From positions 1 to 44,729 of the forward strand of contig JAQGIV010000042.1 in NCBI GenBank assembly GCA_028290945.1: 44,729 bases of DNA. Reading direction: 5' to 3'. This DNA is from Phenylobacterium sp. Lineage in GTDB: Bacteria; Pseudomonadota; Alphaproteobacteria; Caulobacterales; Caulobacteraceae. The position numbers were made by a program, and so were the translations under genes. The stretch's first letter is position 1. Every line of letters begins with the position of its first letter. This document shows positions 1-7,325 of the stretch, one piece after another. The notes beneath the pieces are model-generated. The model did no database searches. It saw only the letters and a list, made by a program, of their open reading frames with translations, and was not told where the DNA came from.

Positions 1-317
1 CCTCGCTGGTCGCCCCCGGTCTGCCCACCTGGGAGGCCTGGTTGGGCGCCGCGGGCGTTGACCGCCGGCTGGACCTCGGCGGCGTGCTATTCCGCAATGG
101 CCACATGGCCCTGGCCGCGGCCCTGGCGGGCCAGGGCTTCGCGCTGGGCCTCTCGCCCCTGGTCGACGCCGATCTGGCGGCGGGCCGGCTCGTGCGGCCT
201 TACGAGCTCAGCCTCGAAAGTCCATTCGGATTTTGGTTCGTCTGCCGTGCTGAACGGCTGGCTGAGCCGAAGATCACCGCCTTCCGCAACTGGCTCCTTG
301 AGGAGGCGCAGCCCTGA
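1..317 (+). CDS. LysR-family regulator, GcvA-like, C-terminal part
   Basis: This is the last 104 codons of a gene that begins before the window, read in the frame starting at base 3. It matches the distal half of a LysR effector-binding domain of the GcvA subgroup: an entry Trp (PTWEAWLGAAG), a hydrophobic core (GFALGLSPLVDADLAAGRLV) and the usual ending (FRNWLLEEA). LysR proteins are DNA-binding activators or repressors that respond to a small ligand. The N-terminal helix-turn-helix is outside the window, so neither ligand nor target can be named. A TTG at 42 could be mistaken for a start but lies inside the domain. Confidence 0.85.
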   Translation, partial: SLVAPGLPTWEAWLGAAGVDRRLDLGGVLFRNGHMALAAALAGQGFALGLSPLVDADLAAGRLVRPYELSLESPFGFWFVCRAERLAEPKITAFRNWLLEEAQP

Positions 318-512
318 GAGTCCTTCCCGCCTACGCGTGCGAACTCGCAAGACAAACCGGCCTACGACCGCTCGTCTGTCAAATCTCAGCACGGAGCTGA
401 CTAAGCAAATGTCCGATTCGGCGCCGATTAGCCACCGCATGGCGAAGGTCCGCTTCCGGGCCTGATTCCAGGCGCCTCCTGGCGCAAGCCGACCTTTCGG
501 CGTCCCCTCGGC

Positions 513-527
513 GCCGTTCAAAACGGC
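513..527. terminator. Short hairpin upstream of SOS-type promoter
   Basis: A perfect 6-bp stem, GCCGTT and AACGGC, with a CAA loop lies just before the -35 element at 529. It may end transcription of the LysR gene or act as a regulatory site. There is no T-run, so a terminator role is uncertain. The rest of the 318-564 intergenic stretch shows no gene. Confidence 0.3.
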
Positions 528-528
528 C

Positions 529-564
529 TTGACTCCCCACCCCAGATGTTCTATATTTGTTCTC
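529..564 (+). promoter_or_regulatory. Sigma-70-like promoter with overlapping LexA (SOS) box
   Basis: TTGACT at 529-534 and TATATT at 552-557 are separated by exactly 17 bases, an excellent housekeeping promoter. The sequence GTTC-TATATTT-GTTC at 548-562 fits the alphaproteobacterial LexA operator GTTC-N7-GTTC and covers the -10 element, the classic position for repression. The predicted transcription start, about 7 bases after the -10, falls at or next to the ATG at 565, so the message would be leaderless. Confidence 0.75.
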
Positions 565-1221
565 ATGAACGCCAGCGCGGACATGACGGAGCGCCACGGG
601 CGGTTGCTGGCGCGGTTTGCGGAGCAGGCGGCGAGCCTGGCCGAGGACCTGTGCGCCGCCGGCCTGGCCGCCGAGACCCTCGCCGAGAAACAGGCGGCGA
701 CCGGCGCCTTCCACCGGGCGGGCCGGGCCATGCGCCTGGCGATCGCCCTGGAGGCCAGGCTGGTGCGCGACGCCCGGCGCCAGCAGCAGGAAGAGCTTGT
801 GGCCGCGCAGGATGCGGTCGCCGCGCGCAAGACGCGCCGCCGCGACCAGGTGAAGGCCACCGTCGAACGGCTGATCTGGATGGAGCACGAGAAGGACGGC
901 GAGGACGCCGACCACCTCGTCGAATGCCTGGGCGAGCGGCTCGGCGAAGACCTGCTGCACGACGACTTCGACGCCGAGCCCCTCGAAACCCACATCGCCC
1001 AGCTCTGCGAGTCGCTCGGTCTTCCTTCTCCCCTTGCGGGAGAAGGTGTCGGGCAAAGCCCGACGGAAGAGGGGTCGCACGGCGACGCCGACAGCCCTTC
1101 ATCCACCGATCCGGACAGCCCGGCGAAACCCCTCATCCGGCCTGACGGGAATGGTCTTCGCCCGCAAGGGGAGAAGGACGACGAACTCCTCTCCGACGAC
1201 TATTGGCGCGCCTCGGGCTAG
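565..1221 (+). CDS. Unknown helical protein, predicted SOS-regulated
   Basis: No family is recognised in this 218-residue product. The first 150 or so residues are charged, Ala- and Glu-rich and probably helical, with a coiled-coil-like stretch around residues 15-100 and an acidic segment after it (EHEKDGEDADHLVECLGERL). From about residue 153 to 205 the reading frame runs through a palindromic repeat element (1024-1177) and yields the low-complexity SPLAGEGVG-type peptide typical of such insertions, then ends DDYWRASG. ATG 565 is chosen because it coincides with the predicted transcription start; ATG 583 is an alternative. No Shine-Dalgarno is seen, as expected for a leaderless message. The LexA box suggests induction by DNA damage, but the role is unknown. 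Confidence 0.7.
   Translation: MNASADMTERHGRLLARFAEQAASLAEDLCAAGLAAETLAEKQAATGAFHRAGRAMRLAIALEARLVRDARRQQQEELVAAQDAVAARKTRRRDQVKATVERLIWMEHEKDGEDADHLVECLGERLGEDLLHDDFDAEPLETHIAQLCESLGLPSPLAGEGVGQSPTEEGSHGDADSPSSTDPDSPAKPLIRPDGNGLRPQGEKDDELLSDDYWRASG
1024..1177. repeat. Palindromic repeat element inside a coding region
   Basis: This 154-base unit is bounded by an exact 17-bp inverted repeat (1024-1040 against 1161-1177). The left end folds into a 9-bp hairpin (1024-1032 with 1038-1046), followed by a 7-bp hairpin with an AAA loop (1048-1064). Such CTTCTCCCC...GGGGAGAAG elements are scattered through Caulobacteraceae genomes and resemble MITE or REP units. It is in frame with the gene at 565 and supplies its C-terminal tail. 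Confidence 0.8.
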
Positions 1222-1270
1222 ATCGCCGCCGCGGGGTGACGCGAACCCGCGCGCCCACTACATCCTCCCC

Positions 1271-1765
1271 ATGGCTGAAGCCTTCAACGACCTCGCGCTC
1301 CCGGACGCCAAGGCCGCCCGCTATGCCGTCGTGGCCGGGGAGATCGCCGCGGTGCTGGAGGGCGAGCCCAACCTCACCGCGCGGATGGCGACCGTCGCCT
1401 CGATGCTGGCGGCGAGCTTCGACGATTTTTATTGGACCGGCTTCTACGTGGTCGATCCGGACAAGCCTGGCGAGCTGGTGGTCGGCCCCTACCAGGGCAC
1501 GCTGGGCTGCCTGCGCATCGCCTTCGGGCGCGGGGTCTGCGGGACGGCGGCCGCCACGCGCCAGACCCAGGTGGTCGCCGACGTCCACGCCTTCCCCGGC
1601 CACATCGCCTGCGACAGCCGCGCGGCCTCGGAGATCGTCGTGCCGGTGCTCGACCCTTCCGGCGCGCTGATCGCCGTCTTCGATGTGGACTCCGCGCGGC
1701 CGGCGGCGTTCGATGCCCTCGACGCCGAGGGGTTGGAGCGGATACTCAAACAAGCGTTTGGGTGA
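1271..1765 (+). CDS. msrC: Free methionine-(R)-sulfoxide reductase
   Basis: This 164-residue single GAF-domain protein matches E. coli YebR (fRMsr, about 165 residues), which reduces free methionine-R-sulfoxide in the cytoplasm using thioredoxin-type electrons and so repairs oxidative damage. The three functional cysteines are present as C80 (LGCLRIAFG), C90 (GRGVCG) and C114 (HIACDSRA), with the same spacing as C84, C94 and C118 in E. coli. Other hallmarks are FYWTGFYV and the closing VFDVDS. ATG 1271 gives the family length; the upstream stretch has only a weak ribosome-binding site. It sits alone between the SOS-type gene and a thiolase. Confidence 0.9.
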   Translation: MAEAFNDLALPDAKAARYAVVAGEIAAVLEGEPNLTARMATVASMLAASFDDFYWTGFYVVDPDKPGELVVGPYQGTLGCLRIAFGRGVCGTAAATRQTQVVADVHAFPGHIACDSRAASEIVVPVLDPSGALIAVFDVDSARPAAFDALDAEGLERILKQAFG

Positions 1766-1848
1766 CGTTGGCTTCCGCCACGGCGCCCCACTAGATTGCC
1801 TCCCGAACGCGGCGACCGCGCCGCAAGGGATTTCAAGGAGTTCTGGAT

Positions 1849-3030
1849 ATGGCCGAGGCCTATATCGTCGCCGCCGCCCGCACCGCCGGGGGCCGCAAGG
1901 GCGGGCGTCTTCGCGAGTGGCATCCGGCCGATCTCGGCGCGGTGGTGCTGAACGAGCTGGTCGCGCGCACCGGCATCGATCCCGCGGCGATCGAGGACGT
2001 GGTCATGGGCTGCGTCATGCAGGTGGGCGAACAGGCCACCAACATCGCGCGCGGCGCGGTGCTGGCCTCCAATCTTCCGGAAAGCGTGCCGGCCACCAGC
2101 GTCGACCGCCAGTGCGGCTCCTCGCAGCAGGCCCTGCACTTCGCCGCCCAGGCGGTGATGAGCGGCACCATGGACGTGGTCATCGCCGCCGGCGTCGAGA
2201 GCATGACCCGCGTGCCCATGGGCCTGTCGGTCGCCCTGCCGGCCAAGGAGGGCTTCGGCGTGCCGATGAGCCCCAACCAGCAGAAGCGCTATCCCAACAT
2301 CCAGTTCAGCCAGTTCATGGGCGCCGAGATGATGGCTGCGAAGTACGGCCTGACCAAGGATCAGCTCGACGAGTACGGCTACGGCTCGCACCAGAAGGCC
2401 ATCGCGGCCACCCAGGCCGGCGCCTTCAAGGACGAGATCGTCGCCGTCGACGGCCGGGACGGGAAGGACGCGGAAGGCAATGTCGTGCGTCACGACAGCG
2501 ACGAGGGCATCCGCTACGATTCCACCCTCGAGGCCATGCGCGGCGTGAAGCTGCTGCGCGAGGGCGGCGCCATCACCGCGGCCACCTCCAGCCAGATCTG
2601 CGACGGCGCGTCGGGCGTGATGGTGGTCTCGGAAAAGGCGCTGAAGGAATACGGCCTGACGCCGCTCGCCCGCATCCACCACCTGACGCTGATCGGCCAC
2701 GACCCGGTGATCATGCTGGAAGCCCCGCTGCCGGCCACCGAGCGGGCGCTGAAGAAGGCCGGCCTCACCATCGACGACATTGACCTGTTCGAGGTCAACG
2801 AGGCCTTCGCCTCCGTGCCGGTGGCCTGGCTGCAGACCACGCACGCCGACCCGGCCAAGCTCAATGTCAACGGCGGCGCCATCGCGCTCGGCCACCCGCT
2901 GGGCGCCTCGGGCACCAAGCTGATGACCACCCTGCTGCACGCGCTGAAGAAGCGCGGCGGCAAGTACGGCCTGCAGACCATGTGCGAAGGCGGCGGCCTG
3001 GCCAACGTCACCATCGTCGAGGCGCTCTGA
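1849..3030 (+). CDS. Acetyl-CoA acetyltransferase (thiolase)
   Basis: This 393-residue thiolase has all three catalytic elements: the nucleophile C89 in VDRQCGSSQQA, H349 in ALGHPLGASG and C379 in MCEGGGLAN. Thiolases either cleave 3-ketoacyl-CoA (beta-oxidation) or condense two acetyl-CoA; the sequence alone does not settle the direction or the chain length. The ATG has a clear AAGGAG Shine-Dalgarno eight bases upstream. A repeat element follows the stop and separates it from the SDR gene downstream, which may or may not be cotranscribed. Length and motifs are normal. Confidence 0.92.
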   Translation: MAEAYIVAAARTAGGRKGGRLREWHPADLGAVVLNELVARTGIDPAAIEDVVMGCVMQVGEQATNIARGAVLASNLPESVPATSVDRQCGSSQQALHFAAQAVMSGTMDVVIAAGVESMTRVPMGLSVALPAKEGFGVPMSPNQQKRYPNIQFSQFMGAEMMAAKYGLTKDQLDEYGYGSHQKAIAATQAGAFKDEIVAVDGRDGKDAEGNVVRHDSDEGIRYDSTLEAMRGVKLLREGGAITAATSSQICDGASGVMVVSEKALKEYGLTPLARIHHLTLIGHDPVIMLEAPLPATERALKKAGLTIDDIDLFEVNEAFASVPVAWLQTTHADPAKLNVNGGAIALGHPLGASGTKLMTTLLHALKKRGGKYGLQTMCEGGGLANVTIVEAL

Positions 3031-3040
3031 TATTTTTCGA

Positions 3041-3144
3041 CCGTCATCCCCGGGCTTGTCCCGGGGACCCATAAACGCAGGCGTCGCAGATCTGCTTGGG
3101 CGGTCGTCGCTTCTGGGTGGCCGGGACAAGCCCGGCCCTGACGG
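3041..3144. repeat. Palindromic intergenic repeat element
   Basis: This 104-base unit has CCGTCA and TGACGG as outer inverted ends. Inside, each arm is itself a perfect hairpin: CCCCGGG-CTTGT-CCCGGGG at 3048-3066, and GGCCGGG-ACAAG-CCCGGCC near 3119-3137. It is the TCATCCCCGGGCTTGTCCCGG type of element widespread in alphaproteobacteria. It fills most of the gap between the thiolase and the SDR and could attenuate or stabilise the transcript. Confidence 0.8.
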
Positions 3145-3159
3145 TTTGAGGGGGTTGCC

Positions 3160-3852
3160 TTGGCGGGACGGATTTACGCCATCACCGGCGCGTTCGGCGT
3201 CCTCGGCTCGGCGGTCGCCCGCGCGGCGGCCGAGCGTGGCCAGCGCCTGGCGCTGATCGACTTCGCCAAGCAGGCGCCGGCCGGCCTGCCGACCGGCCCC
3301 GACGTGCTGCTGCTGGCCGGCGTCGACCTCACCGACGCCAACCAGGCCGGCGCCGCCATCGAGGCGGCGGCCGAGCGCTTCGGCGGCCTCGACGCCCTGC
3401 TCAACATCGCCGGCGGCTTCTCCTGGGAAAAGCACGAGGGCGGCTCCGGCGAGACCTGGAAGCGGCTGTTCCTGATCAATGTGCAGACCGCCTCCAACGC
3501 CAGCCGCGCGGCCATCCCCTACCTGAAGCGCAGCGCCGCCGGCCGCATCGTCAACGTCGGCGCCAACGCCGCGCTGAAGGCCTCGCTGGGCATGGGCCCC
3601 TATGCGGCCTCCAAGGCCGGCGTCCACAGCCTGACCGAGGCGCTGTCGGAGGAACTCAAGGCCGACGGCGTCACCGTCAACGCCGTCCTGCCCTCGATCC
3701 TCGATACGCCCACCAACCGCGCCGACATGCCCAAGGCCGACGCCTCGGCCTGGGTGCAGCCCGACGACCTCGCCGCGGTCATGCTGTTCCTGGCCTCCGA
3801 GGCAGCCGGCGCGGTGACCGGCGCCCTGATCCCGGTCACCGGCCGCGTCTGA
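3160..3852 (+). CDS. SDR oxidoreductase resembling dihydropteridine reductase
   Basis: This 230-residue short-chain dehydrogenase has a Rossmann nucleotide site TGAFGVLG at residues 9-16 and the YxxxK pair Y148 and K152. The usual catalytic Ser is missing: Ala135 occupies its place in NVGANAALKASLGMGPY. That pattern, and the later signature VLPSILDTPTNRADMP, closely resemble animal quinoid dihydropteridine reductase, which also lacks the Ser. A role in reducing a quinoid pterin, or a related NAD(P)H reduction, is inferred; no aromatic amino acid hydroxylase gene is nearby. The start is TTG with GAGGGGG upstream, chosen because it leaves a normal short lead before the nucleotide site. Confidence 0.8.
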   Translation: MAGRIYAITGAFGVLGSAVARAAAERGQRLALIDFAKQAPAGLPTGPDVLLLAGVDLTDANQAGAAIEAAAERFGGLDALLNIAGGFSWEKHEGGSGETWKRLFLINVQTASNASRAAIPYLKRSAAGRIVNVGANAALKASLGMGPYAASKAGVHSLTEALSEELKADGVTVNAVLPSILDTPTNRADMPKADASAWVQPDDLAAVMLFLASEAAGAVTGALIPVTGRV

Positions 3853-3932
3853 CCGCCCTTGATCGGGCTTGACGGACAGTCCGGCGGCTCGTCCATCATC
3901 GGCGGCACGAGCTACGTCTTCGGGAGGATGAC

Positions 3933-4304
3933 ATGATCGGCTACGCCACCATCGGCGCCAACGACCTCGATAGGGCGAGGGGCTTCTACGACAAGATCAT
4001 GGAGCCGCTTGGCGGGAAGCGGACCTTCGATTTCGGCGAGCGCATGCAGTTCTACGGCGGCGAGGGCCGGGCGATGCTGGCGGTCTGCAAGCCCTATGAC
4101 GGCGAGCCGGCGACGGTCGGCAACGGCTCGATGTTCGGCATCCAGGCCGCCACAAAGGCCGCCGTCGACCAGGCGCACGCCGCGGCCCTGGCCGCCGGCG
4201 GGACCTGCGAAGGCCCGCCCGGCCAGCGGATGGACAACTTTTACGGCGCCTATTTCCGCGACCTGGACGGCAACAAGCTCTGCGTCTTCAACACCGACCG
4301 CTAG
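3933..4304 (+). CDS. VOC-superfamily (glyoxalase-like) protein
   Basis: This 123-residue protein has the beta-alpha-beta-beta-beta repeats of the vicinal oxygen chelate fold, with [14 protein letters not shown] at the start and [14 protein letters not shown] at the end. The positions that normally carry the metal ligands are changed: the first-strand His is Tyr4 and the final Glu is Cys117. It may therefore be metal-free or act as a binding protein, as in some bleomycin-resistance relatives. GGGAGG precedes the ATG. Its TAG stop shares the palindrome CTAG with the stop of the convergent gene downstream. Confidence 0.82.
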   Translation: MIGYATIGANDLDRARGFYDKIMEPLGGKRTFDFGERMQFYGGEGRAMLAVCKPYDGEPATVGNGSMFGIQAATKAAVDQAHAAALAAGGTCEGPPGQRMDNFYGAYFRDLDGNKLCVFNTDR

Positions 4305-5632
4305 GCGGGTGAGGGCGGGGCGGTCGGCGCCACCCGCCAGACGATCCCGCCCACGTCGTCGGCCACCAGCAGGGCGCCGTCCTTGGCCACGGCGACGCCC
4401 ACCGGCCGGCCCTGCGTCAGGCCCTTGTCGCTGAGGAAGCCGGTCAGGAAGACCTGGGCCGGCATCTGCGGCTTGCCGCCCGCGAACGGCACGAAGACCA
4501 CGCGGTAGCCGTTCAGCGGCTTGCGGTTCCACGAGCCGTGCTGGCCCACGAACGCCCCGCCGCGATAGGCCGCCGGGAAGCGCGTCGCCTGATAGAACAC
4601 CAGCCCCAGCGAGGCGGTGTGCGGCCCCAGCGCATAGTCCGGCGCGATCGCCTTGGCGACCAGGTCCGGCCGCTGCGGCTGCACCCGCTGGTCCACATGC
4701 TGGCCGTAGTAGCTGTAGGGCCAGCCGTAGAAGCCGCCGTCCTTGACGCTGGTCATGTAGTCCGGCGGCAGGTCGGCGCCGATCTCGTCGCGCTCGTTGA
4801 CCGCGGTCCACATGGCGCCGGTGACCGGCTCGAAATCCAGGCCGTTGGGGTTGCGCAGGCCGGAGGCGAAGATGCGCGTCTTGCCCGAGGCGATGTCGTA
4901 CTCCCAGATCGCCGCGCGGCCTTCCTCGGCCGCCATGCCGTTGTCGCCGATGTTCGAGTTGGAGCCGACGGTGGCGTAGAGCTTGGTCCCGTCCCGGCTG
5001 GCCGCCACGTTCTTGGTCCAGTGGTGGTTGATCGGCCCGCCCGGCAGGTCGAAGACCTTCTCGCCGGCGCCCTGAACCGAGGTCGCGCCCGTCGCGTAGG
5101 GGAATTTGACCACCCCGTTGTCGTTGGCCACGTAGAGGGTGTTCCCCACCAGGGCCATGCCGAACGGCCGGGTCAGGCCCTCCGCGAACAGGGTCTTGGT
5201 CTCCGCCACGCCGTCGCCGTTGGTGTCGCGCAGCAGGTAGATCCTGTTCGGGCTGGCTCTGACCGCGCCCACGCGCTTCATGACGATCTTGGAGGCGAAG
5301 GCCTCGAAGCCCTTCATGGTGTGGTCGGCCGGGCTCGGCTGCGAGGCGCTCTCGGAGACCAGCACGTCGCCGTTCGGCAGGACGTAGAGCCAGCGCGGAT
5401 GGTCGAGGCCCTCCGCCATCCGGGTCACCGTGAACCCCGCCGGCGCCTTGGGCGCGGCCCCGGCCGGCCAGCCCACCGCCTTGGGCGTGTCGAACATCGG
5501 CGTCAGGCCCTGCTTCTGCGGCGCGGGCAGCGGCGGATTGGGCCCGAAGCCCACCAGCGGGTCGGACGATCCCTTGCCCTGGCAGCCGGCGAGCGCTAGC
5601 GCCGCGGCCGCGGCGAGGATGGGCGTGCGCAT
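4301..5632 (-). CDS. PQQ-dependent sugar/sorbosone dehydrogenase-like lipoprotein
   Basis: This 443-residue exported protein begins with a lipoprotein signal ending LALAGC, which predicts lipid attachment on Cys18. The mature part is a six-bladed beta-propeller of the soluble glucose/L-sorbosone dehydrogenase family, with recurring blade motifs such as [29 protein letters not shown] and [12 protein letters not shown], and [17 protein letters not shown] near the end. Family members oxidise sugars or aldehydes in the periplasm using PQQ, though several relatives have no proven cofactor. The ATG at 5632 has GGAG upstream and places the signal at the N-terminus. No PQQ synthesis gene is in view. 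Confidence 0.85.
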   Translation of the reverse strand: MRTPILAAAAALALAGCQGKGSSDPLVGFGPNPPLPAPQKQGLTPMFDTPKAVGWPAGAAPKAPAGFTVTRMAEGLDHPRWLYVLPNGDVLVSESASQPSPADHTMKGFEAFASKIVMKRVGAVRASPNRIYLLRDTNGDGVAETKTLFAEGLTRPFGMALVGNTLYVANDNGVVKFPYATGATSVQGAGEKVFDLPGGPINHHWTKNVAASRDGTKLYATVGSNSNIGDNGMAAEEGRAAIWEYDIASGKTRIFASGLRNPNGLDFEPVTGAMWTAVNERDEIGADLPPDYMTSVKDGGFYGWPYSYYGQHVDQRVQPQRPDLVAKAIAPDYALGPHTASLGLVFYQATRFPAAYRGGAFVGQHGSWNRKPLNGYRVVFVPFAGGKPQMPAQVFLTGFLSDKGLTQGRPVGVAVAKDGALLVADDVGGIVWRVAPTAPPSPA

Positions 5633-5747
5633 CTCGGATTTTCTCCAATCTGGGTCAATTCGGGGGGTGCGCGCCGGGGCCGAGGCGCAACCATCCGAGC
5701 GACCGCCGGTTCTCATCTTTGGGCCGACGTTGACTATCGGACAGCAA

Positions 5748-6059
5748 ATGAAAAGAGCTCTTCTGGCCGTCGCCGCCGCCCTGGCGGTGTCGGGCTGCGC
5801 GGAGAACATGGGCTACGGCCCCACCTTCGGCGGCGACATGGCCTATTACGACAATGCCTACGGCCCCTTCTACAACGGCTATTGGGGCCGCGATGGGTCC
5901 TTCTATTACTCCGGTGGCCGCGGGCGGCCCTACCAGCGCGACGAGGGCGGCCACTTCCGCCACGACACGCCGGGCGGCGGCGGCTTCCAGGGCGTCCGCA
6001 CCCATCCCGGCTGGGTCGGCCACCACGGCGGCGGACACAGCGGCGGCCAACACCACTGA
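5748..6059 (+). CDS. Small Gly/Tyr/His-rich lipoprotein, function unknown
   Basis: This 103-residue product has a lipoprotein signal ([17 protein letters not shown]; lipidated Cys17). The mature part has no recognised domain. It is rich in Gly, Tyr and His, with a Tyr/Phe-rich middle ([18 protein letters not shown]) and a His/Gly tail ([13 protein letters not shown]) that might bind metal. It is divergent from the PQQ-type dehydrogenase gene, with 115 bases between the two starts. ATG 5748 is chosen because it opens the signal peptide. A function cannot be given. Confidence 0.7.
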   Translation: MKRALLAVAAALAVSGCAENMGYGPTFGGDMAYYDNAYGPFYNGYWGRDGSFYYSGGRGRPYQRDEGGHFRHDTPGGGGFQGVRTHPGWVGHHGGGHSGGQHH

Positions 6060-6141
6060 GCCGCGCCGGGAGTCCGGCTGACGCCGGGGCGCCGTTGCGC
6101 CCGGGCTCGAAACCCGCTGTGCTGACGCGGGGAGGATCCGT

Positions 6142-7320
6142 ATGGACCTGACGCTGACGCCCGAGATGGCCGCCTTCCAGGGCGAGGTGCGCGCCTTCCT
6201 CGACGCCCATCGCGACGACTACGCCGGCGGCGTCCCCAAGGACGTGAAGGCCTGGCAGGCGCTGCTGATCGACCACGGCTACGCTGCGCGCACCATCCCG
6301 CGCGAGTACGGCGGCTACGGCGCCGAGCCGGACATCCTCAAGGGCCGGATCATCGCCGAGGAATTCATCCGCGCCGGCGCCCCGCGCGGCATCGCCAACC
6401 AGGGGGTCTCCATGCTCGTGCCGACCCTGCTGGAGGTCGGCTCCGAAGAGCAGAAGCGGCAATGGATCGGCCCGACCCTGCGCGGCGAGGTGATCTGGTG
6501 CCAGGGCTATTCCGAGCCCGGCGCGGGCTCCGACCTCGCGTCCTTGCAGACCCGCGCGGTGGAGGACGGCGACGACTTCCTGATTTCCGGGTCGAAGGTG
6601 TGGACCTCGACGGCGCAGCTGGCCGACATGATCTTCTGTCTGGTGCGGACGGAGCCGGAGGCGCCGAAGCACGAGGGCATCAGCTACATCCTGTTTCCGA
6701 TGTCGACGCCCGGCATCGAGGTGCGGCCGCTGAAGACCATGACCGGCGCCGCCGAGTTCAACGAGGTGTTCTTCACCGAGGTGCGCGTGCCCCAGGCCAA
6801 TGTGGTCGGCGGGCGCGGGCGGGGCTGGTTCGTGGCCAACACCACGCTGAAGCACGAGCGCGGCATGCTGGGCGATCCGAACGCCGCCGAGGCCAGGCTG
6901 AATTCACTGATCGAGCTGATGACGACGGAGACGGTCGGCGGTGAGCGGATCGTCGACAACCCGATCTTCCGCGACCGGCTGATGGCCCTGCAGGCCCGCG
7001 TGTTCGCCATGAAGTTCAACGGGCTGCGGCTGCTGACCGCGGCGCAGAGCGGCGAGGGCGCGGGGCTGGCCGGCCTGATCGTCAAGCTGCAGGGCTGCGA
7101 GCTGAACCACCAGATCGCGGCGCTGGCCATCGACGCCCTGGGCGAGCTCGGCATCCTCTACCACGACGGCGCGCACCTGCGGGCCAAGGGCAGCTGGCAG
7201 CGCAGCTACATGTTCGACCTCGGCCTGATCATCGGCGGCGGCACCGCGCAGATCCAGAAGAACATCATAGCCGAGCGGGGCCTCGGCCTGCCGCGCGAGC
7301 CCAGCCCGGCGAAGGCTTAA
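6142..7320 (+). CDS. Acyl-CoA dehydrogenase, catalytic-type subunit
   Basis: This 392-residue flavoprotein has the acyl-CoA dehydrogenase layout: helical N-terminus, beta domain with YSEPGAGSDLASL (residues 123-135) and a C-terminal helical domain ending GGGTAQIQKNIIAERGLGLPR. The MCAD-type base, the Glu of YEGT, is Gly here; Glu239 in LKHERGML sits where isovaleryl-CoA dehydrogenase carries its base and is the likely catalyst. It would form the alpha-beta double bond of an acyl-CoA and pass electrons to ETF. The next gene begins five bases after its stop and encodes a degenerate partner, the arrangement of the alpha2beta2 FadE pairs used on bulky steroid-type or branched side chains. Confidence 0.88.
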   Translation: MDLTLTPEMAAFQGEVRAFLDAHRDDYAGGVPKDVKAWQALLIDHGYAARTIPREYGGYGAEPDILKGRIIAEEFIRAGAPRGIANQGVSMLVPTLLEVGSEEQKRQWIGPTLRGEVIWCQGYSEPGAGSDLASLQTRAVEDGDDFLISGSKVWTSTAQLADMIFCLVRTEPEAPKHEGISYILFPMSTPGIEVRPLKTMTGAAEFNEVFFTEVRVPQANVVGGRGRGWFVANTTLKHERGMLGDPNAAEARLNSLIELMTTETVGGERIVDNPIFRDRLMALQARVFAMKFNGLRLLTAAQSGEGAGLAGLIVKLQGCELNHQIAALAIDALGELGILYHDGAHLRAKGSWQRSYMFDLGLIIGGGTAQIQKNIIAERGLGLPREPSPAKA

Positions 7321-7325
7321 GCGCC

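Noticed and set aside
3042..3144. Possible small RNA or riboswitch between the thiolase and the SDR
   Set aside because: The hairpins are explained by a known type of interspersed palindromic repeat; no ligand-binding pattern is seen.
1489..3627. A 712-codon open frame on the minus strand opposite msrC, the thiolase and the SDR
   Set aside because: It is antisense to three well-supported genes, is low in complexity (Gly, Arg, His, Asp) and matches no family. It is an effect of high GC.
5730..5735. TTGACT before the small lipoprotein gene as a -35 element
   Set aside because: Only 12 bases separate it from the ATG, so no -10 element can fit.
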